In this document: piece by piece, positions 33,337 through 43,913 of the stretch
Layout: every line of letters begins with the position of its first letter
Position numbering within the stretch: position 1 is the stretch's first letter
DNA from: Morella rubra
Lineage: Eukaryota; Streptophyta; Magnoliopsida; Fagales; Myricaceae
Assembly (NCBI GenBank): GCA_003952965.2
Contig: CM025854.1
Span: 21,622,111 to 21,686,110, forward strand
Length of the DNA: 64,000 nt
Direction: 5' to 3'
The notes under the pieces: generated by a model
Databases searched by the model: none
Told to the model about the DNA's origin: nothing
Seen by the model: only the letters and a program-made list of their open reading frames with translations
Program-made: the position numbers and the translations under genes

Positions 33337-34335
33337 TTAGACGTCAAATTCACCTAGCTGGACATCCTGGGCCTTGAGAGGAACATATTCTCCGAGATAA
33401 ACCTCAAGATGATCCGCCAGTGACGACTTATCGATGTTCTCGTGGTGATAGGATTTGCAGACCAAGTACAGAACCGTCTCGACAACAAGCCCAAATAGGA
33501 ACACCGTGACGAGGATCAAGACGCAATCAAGTCCCAGGACGATTCTAATTCCTACGCTCCGTATCATCGGAAACACAACTAGATTCTCGTAAAGTAACTG
33601 GACTCCTATGTAAAAAACTGCAAGCGTGAAGAAGATGGCAACCGCCAGACCCGTCTTACCCTTTATCAAGTCCTTGCTCTTGATCATGGCCTTAATCCCG
33701 TATACATCCTCCAACACCGATACGACGCTCGCCAAGTGCCAAATGATGCTTATATACACAAACCCCGTCAAATATAAGAGGAGAAGGACAACAAAGATGG
33801 CAATTCCAATCCCGTATAATCCCAAGAGGCGTACCCATAAGAAGAACAGCACTCCTGAAACGAGGTTGTAGACCAAAACGACGGCAAAGCTCCATAAGAA
33901 AGTGACCATGAGTCTCTTCCAGACCTTGGGCACAACGCTCATGACTTTCTTGAAAGTGATGTACTTGGCGGTGTATATGGAGGCGATGGTGTAAACAACT
34001 GCTGCGGTGGAAAGAAGGGAAAGGACAAGAAGGAACGTGAAGTAGACGACTTTGAAGACCCAGAAGGCGGTCCAGTCGGCCGAGAGCATATCGGAGAGCT
34101 TAGTGTAGCGTCGGCTACCCTCGCGGGAGTAGGATAAGGCGTCTTGGTCGTTCATGATCTTGAAGAAAAGGAGCTCGGAGATTTGGATGTGGGCTAAAAA
34201 GATGAGGGAGAGGGGGAGTATAAGGGCCAGAATGATCTGGCTGAAGATTCTTCTCCGTGAGCAGACGATCTTGAAGGACTCCTTGAAAATCCCAGAGAAC
34301 CCAAGGAACTGTAGATCTTCTTGTTCTCTGTCCAT
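33337..34335 (-). CDS. Array gene 5: six-helix membrane protein (duplication copy B)
   Basis: Intronless, 332 residues, ATG at 34335, same length as array gene 4. I count ten substitutions relative to it: F25C, W27R, T35I, D54E, F121Y, D125Y, H174Y, A211V, V270D and K277T. V270D puts an acid in the middle of the last predicted helix, and D125Y removes a residue that aligns with an acidic position in all the other paralogues. The frame is intact and the conserved tail CKSYHHENIDKSSL is unchanged. It may still work, or it may be drifting under relaxed constraint. A SINE lies only about 80 bp upstream of the start codon, in the likely leader or core promoter. Confidence 0.92.
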   Translation of the reverse strand: MDREQEDLQFLGFSGIFKESFKIVCSRRRIFSQIILALILPLSLIFLAHIQISELLFFKIMNDQDALSYSREGSRRYTKLSDMLSADWTAFWVFKVVYFTFLLVLSLLSTAAVVYTIASIYTAKYITFKKVMSVVPKVWKRLMVTFLWSFAVVLVYNLVSGVLFFLWVRLLGLYGIGIAIFVVLLLLYLTGFVYISIIWHLASVVSVLEDVYGIKAMIKSKDLIKGKTGLAVAIFFTLAVFYIGVQLLYENLVVFPMIRSVGIRIVLGLDCVLILVTVFLFGLVVETVLYLVCKSYHHENIDKSSLADHLEVYLGEYVPLKAQDVQLGEFDV

Positions 34336-34415
34336 TTTTTTCTTCTCTGCAAACTATGCGGGACGAAGGTGGATCAGTACATAAATTGCTGTGATGGTAA
34401 AGGGTGTAGACTTTG

Positions 34416-34549
34416 GCCAGTGAGCTTTAGCTCAGTTGGCACCTCGTCCCTTTGGGGAGGGATTGATCTGGGGGTCGAATTCCCCCACCTCGCAGGCTTG
34501 GCGGCCGTGCTACCACAATTTGACTAGAAAAAAAAAAAAAAAAAAAAAA
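34416..34549 (+). mobile_element. tRNA-derived SINE with poly-A tail
   Basis: About 134 bp. The head is tRNA-like with an A box TAGCTCAGTTGG (34428-34439) and a B-box-like GGTCGAATTCC (34473-34483), the internal RNA polymerase III promoter. A run of about 22 A follows. The flanks AGACTTTG at 34408-34415 and 34549-34556 form the target duplication. Copy A at 28911-28918 has a single uninterrupted AGACTTTGAAAT, the empty site, so the insertion postdates the segment duplication. Confidence 0.9.
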
Positions 34550-34832
34550 GACTTTGAAATGTCAAATTGCCCCTGGTCTTTATGTAAATTACTAAACTAT
34601 AGTTAAAGCAGCTAACCAAGCAAAGGCACGATGATGATTAGTGAGAAATTTCAAATACCTGATGATTAGTGAGAAATTTCAAAATCAAAATTTTTACATA
34701 AATTATAATGTATTTTCACACAAATTTTAATACTTTTTTATTATAAAAGAAATCAACATCAACTATTTATTCTTTCTTTCTTTTTTCAGTAAAAAAGTCA
34801 AAGTATTGACATAGCGAAAATATATATTTTTT

Positions 34833-35361
34833 GAGTTAATTATAATTTTTCCCCTCAAACTATCACCAGATTTTTAAATACCCCACAAATTTTAACTCGT
34901 TGCAATTCGCCCTCACAGACTATACTTTTCGTTGCGATTTCATCCCAAGCCTGCTGAAGTTGTTATATTGAACGATTTTTGTTCCACGTAAATAACATGT
35001 GACCTTCTCCTTACTTGAAAAGACAAATTTGACCAGCTTGATTCTAAGTTATTCATCTTTTTTTTTTTAATAAAAAAGAAATTAGCTAATTATATATTAT
35101 TTTTTTGGCTTTACAAATTGCTAGAAGCACTGTAAAAGGCTAAGAGGACTCAAATGAGGGTAAAATTGTCTTTTCATATAAGGAAAATGTCATATGTCTG
35201 TTACGTGGGATAGAAACCGTTCGATATAACAACTTCAATCAATTGAGAGATGAAATCGCAATGAAAAGTATAGTTTATGGAGGTAAGTTGCAACAAGTTA
35301 AAATTTGTGAGGTATTTGAGAATCATGTAGTAGTTTAAGTGGGAAAAATTGTAATTAACTC
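34833..35361. mobile_element. MITE with about 200-bp inverted arms, copy B only
   Basis: The left arm starts GAGTTAATTATAATTTTTCC and the reverse complement of the right end starts GAGTTAATTACAATTTTTCC. The arms continue to pair for about 200 bp, for example ACTATACTTTTCGTTGCGAT with ACTATACTTTTCATTGCGAT. The flanking ATTTTTT on both sides may be the target duplication. Transcripts would fold into a long hairpin. Confidence 0.8.
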
Positions 35362-35609
35362 ATTTTTTTAAATTTTTTAATTTTTTGAAACTTTAACCAT
35401 TAATCATGTATCAAGTCATAAAGAAAAAGGTCTTTAAATTAGGAGGATGAATAAGGGTGGGAAGTGAACCAAAATCTTTTGGAAGGAGAGGGCATATTCT
35501 TTAAGTACTCTTAACCGGTTTAATAGGAATCCTAGGGGTGAATTAGTAATTGAAGTTCCATGGAAACCCATAGGAAATAGGAATCCCAAGTAACGAAGAA
35601 GACTGTGGG

Positions 35610-36854
35610 TAGGTCCGTCTCCAATTCCAGGAAGAGGAGGTCCGTATCTTCCAGGAAATTGAATTGGAAGTGATTTTGGAGCCTTCCCGGAGACAGAACC
35701 AGAAGCGAATGTTTCTAGCAGTTCAACGGAAAACCGGTTCCGTTTGTTTTTTATTTTTTTTACCCTTATATTAAAACAACGTCGTTCTATTATTAACAGA
35801 ACGATGTCGTTTGGTTTTTTAAAAAATACCCTAACTCTCAATCTCTCCCTCCCCCTCTCCTTTGCGAGCTCTCTCTGACCTCTATTTTCTTTCTTTCTCT
35901 CTCTTCTCTTACTCTCAGTCTCTCTCTTTCTCTCTCTATCTGGGCTTTGTCTTCTCCAGCGCTGCACCTCCTTTACTCTCTCTCTATCTATCTCTATGTT
36001 TCTGTCTCTGTCTCTCTCTATCTCTATGTTTCTGTCTCTCTCTCTCTCTCTCATATGTCCTTCTGCCTTAGCTGATATTGCTGGTTGGCTTCGACAGTAG
36101 CAAGAGACCGGTACAGTAGTAGATCTTTGCGTCAATGCATGTATCAAAGTTTGCTATTTATGGTTTGTTTAAGGGGGTTCTCTCATTCTGGTGTTTTGGC
36201 TCTAGTTCAGGCTACAATTGTGCAGCCAAAGGGCACGATGAAAATGTTGATTTTCTTCAGTATCTTTTCCAATTTTTCTTTCATTTTTGTTGCATTAGCG
36301 CAGATTAATTAAAATGGCTCATTCAAAGTAAACACCCATGCATGAACAGATTGTGTAAATCTCTCTGTCTCGATCTCCAATTTCTCTATCTTTCTCTCTC
36401 TCTCAGATCTGTTCTCCTTCAATTTGGCACTTATTTATGGGTTTTGAGGTATAGACTAATCATTGATAATATCTTTGTTTATAACTAATTGTAGGCATGT
36501 TTATGACTAATTGTACGCGTGTAAATTGTATGTAAGAGAATTGTTACTGCAGCTTTATGGATTCTTAAGAGAATTGTAAATTGTATATAAAAATTTTCAA
36601 TTTTGTTGTGACTCTGTAACCTGTAAGATGCACTTGTGAATCTATTTAGCTGCTAATTTATGAATATTTATTTTTGTAAATAAGGTCTAAATGGGCCAAA
36701 AAAATATGGCCCAAAACATTATCAGAATTTCGCTATCCGCTTCCGCTAAGTCCGCAAGAGTCGGAACCGGAATCCATTTTGGACATCCGCTAGTTAGCAG
36801 ACCGGAAGTCGGAATGTTAAATTCCGCTTCCGACATGTCCGCTATACACCCTTA
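35610..36854. mobile_element. Non-autonomous hAT element 1, 1245 bp
   Basis: Flanked by an exact 8-bp duplication ACTGTGGG (35602-35609 and 36855-36862). The right end reads outward as TAAGGGTGTATAGCGG; the left end is TAGGTCCGTCTCC. Copy A has the unoccupied site near 29400 (GAAGACAGGGAGCG). Right-end subterminal DNA is rich in TCCG/CGGA words. The interior holds AACGACGTCGTTC-type palindromes and a CT-rich leader-like stretch (about 35860-36060), with no transposase. It is related to the element at 37105-38626 in the opposite orientation. Confidence 0.85.
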
Positions 36855-36931
36855 ACTGTGGGAGCATTCCTTTTCAATCGTCGAGAATGGAAATGTACAG
36901 GAAGTCACATGAAATCAGCGGTCTCTAACTT

Positions 36932-36947
36932 TGACCAATGCGCTTTT
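36932..36947. promoter_or_regulatory. Shared upstream motif with W-box, array gene 5
   Basis: TTGACCAATGCGCTTTTC is the copy B version of the shared word. The two transposons and the SINE have pushed it about 2.6 kb away from the start codon, versus about 0.65 kb in array gene 4. Confidence 0.35.
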
Positions 36948-37104
36948 CTTATATATTAATCTGCTCGCCTACTCTTTACAGACTTTTCCATCAAAGCCCA
37001 TATTGTACCTAAGAAAGGCCCATATACTCATCTAGAAAATAAACAATCGAAGGCCCATATACCGTTAAGAAAAAAGGCCCATTAGTGGGAAGCATTGTAC
37101 AGAG

Positions 37105-38061
37105 TAAGGGTGAATAACGAACATGTCGGAAGTGGAATTTAATATTCCGACATCCGGTCCGCTAACTAGTGGATGACTAAAATAGATTCCGCTTCCGACT
37201 CTTGTCGGACTTAGCGGAAACGGATAGCGGACTTCCGCTAAAGAATCAAAGTCAAATTTAGTTAATAAAAGAATTATTGGCACTAGGCAACAGCAGAAAT
37301 AGCCACATGAAACAATTAGAAACAGTTCAATCCATTATTATAGTCTAAAAATAGGTGAGACCCCACTCACAGCTTCATAAAATCCTAAACTAATTTCAAG
37401 AATTTGGCTTCGAGCCTTTTGAAACAATGAGTTGAGCCTACTTCTGTCGCATAAAAGCAGCAAATTCTGATAGCAGATTCATAGGTGGCTTTCACTAATG
37501 TCAAGCTTTCTTTCTGTCTTGTTTTGTATTCTTTAACCCCCCCTTCTACCTTGCCCCCTTCCGGGGTTTGTTGCTCCCTTTTCTTGTGTGTAAGGCTCCA
37601 AATAATTAGAGGATCACTAACGTGCGCTAGTCCATAATTCATTGTTCTCTAGTTTCAAGTTTCTTTGGCTGGATATCTGTAGATTGCCCAGTAACTACAA
37701 CTGATATGTCACTGCAAGAACATATCTGCCAAAATCTCTGCCAAATTTAATCACTGCAGATTCACAACCATATGCAAAATTTAATCACTGCAAAATTCAC
37801 AACCATATGTAAAATCTCTGCTAAAACCGATCTACCATATGTAATCACTGCAAGAACAAATCTACTAAAATCTTTACAAAATTTAATCACTGCAGATTCA
37901 CAACCATATGCAAAATTTTGTAGATAACAACTGCAGATTGTTACTGGAAGCCCTACTACGTAACAACACATAAGGATATCACAACCATATGCAAATTTAA
38001 TCACTACAGATTCACAACCATTATCTACAAGTAGATTCACAACCATATGCAAATTTAATCT

Positions 38062-38102
<41 letters not shown>

Positions 38103-38626
38103 CAATGATTGATACAGAAAGATAGAGAAAGAGTCAGAGACAGAGAGATAGAGAGAGAGAGACATACAGCGAGTGCCGAGCAGAGGTGAGAACGATATTG
38201 CGAACTGTGCGAAGGCCGAACTATCGAAGGAGAGAGAGAGAGAGAGAGCTGACTCACTATGAACTGTGCGAAAATCTAAGGAGAGGTGGGGACTTCGGGG
38301 AGGGAGAGAAGAGGAGAGAGTTAGGGTTTTTTCAAAACAATCGTGACACATTTTGATCCACGGTATATATATATAAACAACTAAACGATGTCGTTCTATT
38401 TAATATAGAACGACGTCATTTTAATATTAAGTTAAAAAAATAAAAATAAACAGAACATGTTTTTCAGTGAACCGGCAGAAACTTCCACTTCCAGTTCCGC
38501 CTCTTGGAAATCTCCAAAATCACCTCCGGTTTTGGTTCCTGGAAGCTACAGATCTCAGCTTCCCAGAATCGGTGACAGAACTTGAGCCGGAGCTCCGCTG
38601 CAGGCCTGACCGGGCTTACACCCCTA
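37105..38626. mobile_element. Non-autonomous hAT element 2, 1522 bp
   Basis: Exact 8-bp target duplication GTACAGAG (37097-37104 and 38627-38634). Ends TAAGGGTGAATAACG and reverse complement TAGGGGTGTAAGCCCGG. In reverse orientation its landmarks follow those of hAT element 1: a GGAAGTGATTTTGGAG-like block, a block near AACGACATCGTTT, CCCTAACTCTC, the CT-rich tract, and the TCCGCTTCCG/CGGAAGT subterminal block. The interior also has degenerate repeats of TCACAACCATATGCAAA (37760-38060) and a GA microsatellite (38064-38101). Copy A shows the empty site near 29830. Confidence 0.88.
38064..38101. repeat. GA microsatellite
   Basis: A GA run of about 18 units within hAT element 2; it is the reverse-strand counterpart of the CT tract of element 1. 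Confidence 0.9.
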
Positions 38627-39099
38627 GTACAGAGTAACATTTCTCTGATTAAAGAAAGAAAACAAAGTACAACTGTACAAGTACCATTTTGCGGTGAAAT
38701 GGGAAACCCGCGAGACTCTCAAAACGATGTCGAGTCAAGGGCACCATGATTTTGGAAATCCTTGTATTTTACATATCCATACCTTCATTGTTTTATTTTT
38801 TTTTACACGCAATAAGCCAGGAACAATAGTTTCATTATGAGGACTAGTATGAATTAGATCATCTTCAATTTTCTATCCGAATTGGAAGACCCAATTCAAA
38901 GAGAGATAGACAGGATCTTCTAACATTCAATATTGTCAATATTAATTATCAGGTTTTATAGGTTCTATAACATTCAATGCATATCGTGTTTTCTTATCTA
39001 ATTTGGGTAGCAAATTGAAGAGTATTTCGCGCAGAATTAATATATTTTGCTAAGTGATTCAAAAGTTTTCTAACCCTAGAAGGCAAAGGCAATAGTAAA

Positions 39100-39350
39100 G
39101 GATAAATACATTTTATTTTTTGTCTCTAAAATTACAATTTTGCCCTCATAAAATGATCGTCACAAAAAAAATTATAGGACAAAATTGTCATTTCTCAAGT
39201 CAAAAAAATTATTTTCAGTTTAAATTTACCGAAAATTTTAGAGAATAGTGCAAAGTGTCTGAAAATCAATAGTTAGTGGGCAATGTGACAACAATAATAG
39301 ATTAGATTAGAAAATGTCATAAATCTCAAGAGTATAAAGTGTATTTAACC
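39100..39350. mobile_element. Possible small MITE
   Basis: The left end GGATAAATACATTTTAT and the reverse complement of the right end GGTTAAATACACTTTAT match. The interior contains GTGCAAAGTGT, as in the elements at 23950 and 46560. Not present at the matching place in copy A. Confidence 0.5.
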
Positions 39351-39884
39351 CCATAAAATGTATTTTCAAAAATTGAATAGAAAGAATATTTCATGGTGGT
39401 AGAATTGCACAGGATGAAAATCGGTTCATATAGATGGAAATTTTTAGAATTCTATGGGATTGGTAAAAGAGTGAGGAAAAATATGATTTGATGGAGTCCT
39501 ACGATTATGTTTGCTTAATGAGAATTTTTTATTTTACAAACATAGTACCATCAACTTGAAAGCAAGGACAATAATATGCTTATATCTTCCAGACACAAAT
39601 TTCCCAGAAAATAAATCATTTTTTAGTGCAAAATTCCCAAATTAGCTGTTGATTTTCCAGATCTGGATTCATGACCTCTTTAAGGACTTGAACGAATACT
39701 TTTAGCGAATCTCTGAATATTCGAAGCAAGTAGTCTGGTCTACTAGGAAGTAGCGAGTTACCACGTGTAAGTCATGCCCTAAAGTCAACACTTCACCACC
39801 GCACACATCCTATCAAAACCCTATTCTAAATTACTTTAATACACAACGAACGAGACGAGAGTTTCCCTCCCGTCCCGTGAAGAG

Positions 39885-40441
39885 CGGCTCCTTCTCACCT
39901 AAAAACAAATCCACCCGTGTCCACACCATCCCTGGCTTGTATCTTATGCTCTCTTCCCCACGTTCGCAAAAGGCTTTTAGCCAACAATCCTGCGCCACGG
40001 CAGAGGAAAAGAAACCAACGTAACTATTCTCTCCAACTATTAATGGCTCATGGATTTCCGTTCGTGGACTTGTCCGCAGTCGATTGTCAACGCGGGACAA
40101 ACCGCCAAAGCGGATCAAGTTTTGGTTCAACTTTCCGAACCGGGTCCCACCCATTTTTCACAAACTCCACGTCCCACGCTACCGCATGCCGGCACAAGCA
40201 ATGCGCATCACCCACCCTGTGCGCATCTCCACGTCCAACTCCCACGTATTGTCCCCCCCCAATATACAACCCGAGCTGAGCATTTCCAACCAGTGCGCGT
40301 TACGCACTGTTCCATCCACGACGGACACTCGAACATCTATATCTTCCTTCTTCTTCTCTTTTTCAAAATTCATTTTTGTGTTTTTATTTCGTTTTCGGTT
40401 CTGGGAATCTTCTCCTTGTTTTCTGATTGTGCATGTAAGAG
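39885..40441 (+). promoter_or_regulatory. Promoter and 5' leader of the polygalacturonase-like gene
   Basis: GC-richer than its surroundings and duplicated at 31899-32325. It leads directly to the ATG at 40442 through a CT-rich leader (about 40320-40430). No certain TATA box was identified. Confidence 0.6.
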
Positions 40442-43400
40442 ATGGACTCGGAAAAGCCATTCTTGGGTGTGCGTCCTGGTAACTTTTTCAGACCCGCATG
40501 GGTGCCGCTACTTCTCTTGTTCACCGTCCTTGCGATTCTGTCTTTTCAAATCTCCACCAAAACCGTTTTCCCGGAAAGTTTGATTTCAGGATCATCCGCC
40601 GGGGAATACGGATCGCCTGGACCCGGTACAGAGTCGGGTGGACCGATAAGCTGCATCGGGTTTTTCGGTGCCGCGCCGAAGAGAAAGGTGGTGATGTCGA
40701 TAACGGATTTCGGGGGAGTTGGCGACGGGAGAACGTCCAACACCGAAACGTTTCGGAGGGCGGTACGGCACATGCAGGGTTTCGGAGACAAAGGCGGGTC
40801 CCAGCTGAACGTGCCAAAGGGGAGGTGGCTTACGGGGAGCTTCAACCTGACCAGTAATTTCACGCTTTTCCTAGAAGAGGGCGCTGTAATTCTCGGCTCC
40901 CAGGCACGTCAAAAACTTTAAAAATAGCATCATTATTACTTTTATTTATTTTTTTGGCGAAAGCAAAGAAGGGTACTTTTTGACCATGAATGGTTGCGAC
41001 TTGCGACTATAGAACGAGGAGACACTCATGTTTCGTGCTCATGGCTGTTTTTATGGAAAAAGAGTAGGAAAGTTGAAATGTGCAACCAGAGGGACCACCA
41101 ATTTTTTTTTTCTATGATACTGATGTCCTTTTTGCTATTTTTCCACCCAAGTGCTCTTTGTGCGTGTAATTATTACCTAAGATCAATGTTGCTGTCAGGT
41201 TTTACTAATGGTGAGTGTAATTTTTCGACCCAACATATTTTACTGGTCTTTTTTGTGTCCGAATGAGAGAGAGAGAGAGAGAGGGATGAGGTTATTGGGA
41301 CTGTCCTTGACCAGGGGTTAGTTATTGAACAGGATAGGTCAAACTTATGCATGTACAAAAATTCGTAGGTGCTGCTGCATGCTTTAAGGTTATATTTTGT
41401 ATGGGAGTATATGGGCAACCTATAATCAGCAGTGTAAATGGTTCCTGAAGACGCATTACTGCTCATTTTGATTAGCAAGTTGCTAATCATCTTGCTTTTC
41501 ATTTGGTTTGTATTTCCCTTTATAGGACCCAAAAGAATGGCCTATAATAAAGCCATTGCCTTCTTATGGAAGAGGAAGAGAGCGATCGGGAGGAAGACAT
41601 ATAAGCCTTGTACATGGAGATGGTCTCACTAACGTTATCATTACAGGTACCATAAACCTCCTTTTCCCCACCCTTTTGGTATGCAGATTGGTCTCTTTTT
41701 TTCAACTCCTCATGGTATGCAGATTGTTGTTATTCTGATTCGGTCATTAATATCTGAAGTATCTGCAGAAACGGCTCCCTTCTCAAAAAACAAAAAATAT
41801 GAGTTGCTGCATGCAAAAACATATAGTACTTTGAGTGGGCGCTCAAAATAAGTCCACTTGCTTGGGAATATGTTACTTCCAATGTGTGTTTTTTTTCCAC
41901 TTCTGTGGTAGAGTCTAGAAGACAGCATAATGCCTATCCACTGCGCAGCATAACTTTTTTGGGAAGGATGTCACTCTTATATGAATCAGTGATTAGACAA
42001 GTATAGAACTTTTCCTGTTCCATTGATCCTACATCTTAGATGGTGGAAAGAGGATCTAAACTACCATTTTCCTTTCAATTCTATGGTTCTTTTTTGAATT
42101 TCCAAGAAGATTATATCTTAGATTGTGTTGTTAGGTGTTATATCAATTTGTTGAAATTTGTCATTGTAGCAGCGAACTATCAGTTTGTATACTTTGATTC
42201 CTTCCAAATTGCTTCCGTGCCATCTAGCTGGTGTTGATATTTACATGTTGTCAATAGTGTTTACACAATTCGCTGCTTGATCCATATTCTTTGATCTCAC
42301 CAAAGTTCATGAGATGTGTCTGAAATTCATGTATGTATTTTTGAAACACATGCCTTCTGGTGTCACCAACAGATTGTTTGTATCTGACCTCGTAACTATT
42401 TTGTCTTGCAGGACAAAATGGGACAATTGATGGCCAAGGGAAGATGTGGTGGGACCTATGGTGGAACAGAACGTTGGAGCACACCAGAGGCCACCTCGTT
42501 GAGCTAGTCAACTCTCAGAACATTCTCATTTCAAATCTCACCTTCCTCAATTCTCCATTTTGGACCATTCATCCGGTTTACTGCAGGTTCACTGTCCCTA
42601 GATTATTATCATCATGTTTGTTTTCTATTCCTTCTCTACATTATTATTTGCTTCTCGGTCTGCTTATCCACAGCAACAAAACTCTCTAAGATTCTCATTT
42701 CAAATGTCTTTGTCCAAAAGGATAGCATCATCGGTTCAATATAAGAAACTAAGCTGAATGCTTGCTTTTTCTGATATGAAAACCAAGCTTCGGAAGCTCT
42801 CCATAACACTTGTAACAAGCAGTTTCTTTTTGAAAATTTTCTCGCCTATATGATATCAGGGGTGTTGTGTAGTCCATATCTTCTCACAGTCCCAGAAGAT
42901 ATTGGCACATCCCTGCAGGCTTTCTTTATTCTAAGCTCGATGCAGGGGCATTTGGACATTGGAAAGCAATTGAAACACTAGAAATACAGAGTATTTTTTT
43001 TTTTTTTTTGGCCTTAATACTTTGATATATTATGCTTTAGATGTACTAAATATTTACTCTATATTTGTTTCAGTAATGTTGTTATCAAAGGCATGACAAT
43101 CTTGGCTCCTCTCAATGCACCAAATACTGATGGTATTGATCCAGGTATTTTACAGGTCTTCTCTTCTCTTTGTTATTTGTACTCTGGATTATTTTTTGAG
43201 TTTTGGCCAATCTTTTGGCAGAAAAAAGAGAATAAATATTATTTATCTTAAGCTTTAACTTCTGATTAAATGGTGCAGACTCCAGCACAAATGTGTGTAT
43301 TGAAGACTGTTACATTGAGAGTGGAGATGATCTTGTGGCTGTGAAGAGTGGTTGGGACCAGTATGGAATCACCATGGCCCGTCCAAGCACAAACATCATT

Positions 43401-43913
43401 GTCAGGAGAGTTTCTGGCACTACCCCAACCTGTTCTGGGGTTGGAATAGGTAGTGAGATGTCCGGTGGAATTTCCAATGTAACTGTTGAGGATTTGCATG
43501 TTTGGGATTCAGCAGCTGGAGTGCGTATAAAGTCAGACAAAGGTAGAGGGGGATATATAGTAAATATCAGCTTTCACAACATAATCTTGGAGAGAGTGAA
43601 GATACCCATAAGGTTCAGTAGAGGATCTAATGACCACCCCGATGAAGGATGGGATCCCAAAGCTGTTCCAAAAGTAAAGCGTGTTTTCATAAGTAATGTG
43701 ATTAGTATAAATTCATTGAAAGCCCCAGTACTGCAGGGCATTGAGGATGCATCATATGAAGAGATATGCTTGAAAAATGTTACGCTTCTTGGCCTATCTC
43801 CATCTACGATGTGGAAGTGTGAATTTGTTTCAGGGTTTGCCAGTGAGGTTTTCCCAACGCCATGTTCCCAGTTGCAAAACATGATCCCTTCATCCTCGTG
43901 TTCATACCTATAG
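40442..43913 (+). CDS. Polygalacturonase-like GH28 protein with N-terminal membrane anchor
   Basis: Five exons: 40442-40903, 41526-41646, 42412-42586, 43074-43144 and 43279-43913, together 1464 nt, 487 residues in one frame. Intron 1 uses a GC donor (CAG/GCACGT); the others are GT-AG. A hydrophobic stretch at about residues 19-40 after a charged N-terminus suggests a type II anchor or uncleaved signal. The GH28 beta-helix signatures are NTDGID (270-275), SGDD (291-294) and RIK (359-361). The usual GHG catalytic-His motif reads SGVGIGS (329-335), so the His is absent. The family hydrolyses homogalacturonan in the cell wall; this clade may have altered activity. It lies head-on against array gene 5, sharing the 4-6 kb spacer rich in transposons. 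Confidence 0.93.

Larger units (their letters stand above)
32341..40285. repeat. Segmental tandem duplication, copy B
   Basis: Second copy of the segment, holding array gene 5 and the functional polygalacturonase promoter side. It is about 3.2 kb longer than copy A owing to inserts: a MITE (32480-32990), a 213-bp tandem repeat, a SINE (34416-34549), a MITE (34833-35361) and two hAT elements (35610-36854, 37105-38626). Confidence 0.85.

Noticed and set aside
34420-34500. Possible tRNA gene
   Set aside because: A and B boxes are present but the arms do not form a full cloverleaf, and the sequence ends in poly-A with a target duplication, so it is a SINE.
35434-36147. A 237-codon minus-strand frame rich in Arg, Glu and Ser
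   Set aside because: It is the translation of the CT/GA-rich tract of hAT element 1 and its flank; low complexity, not a gene.
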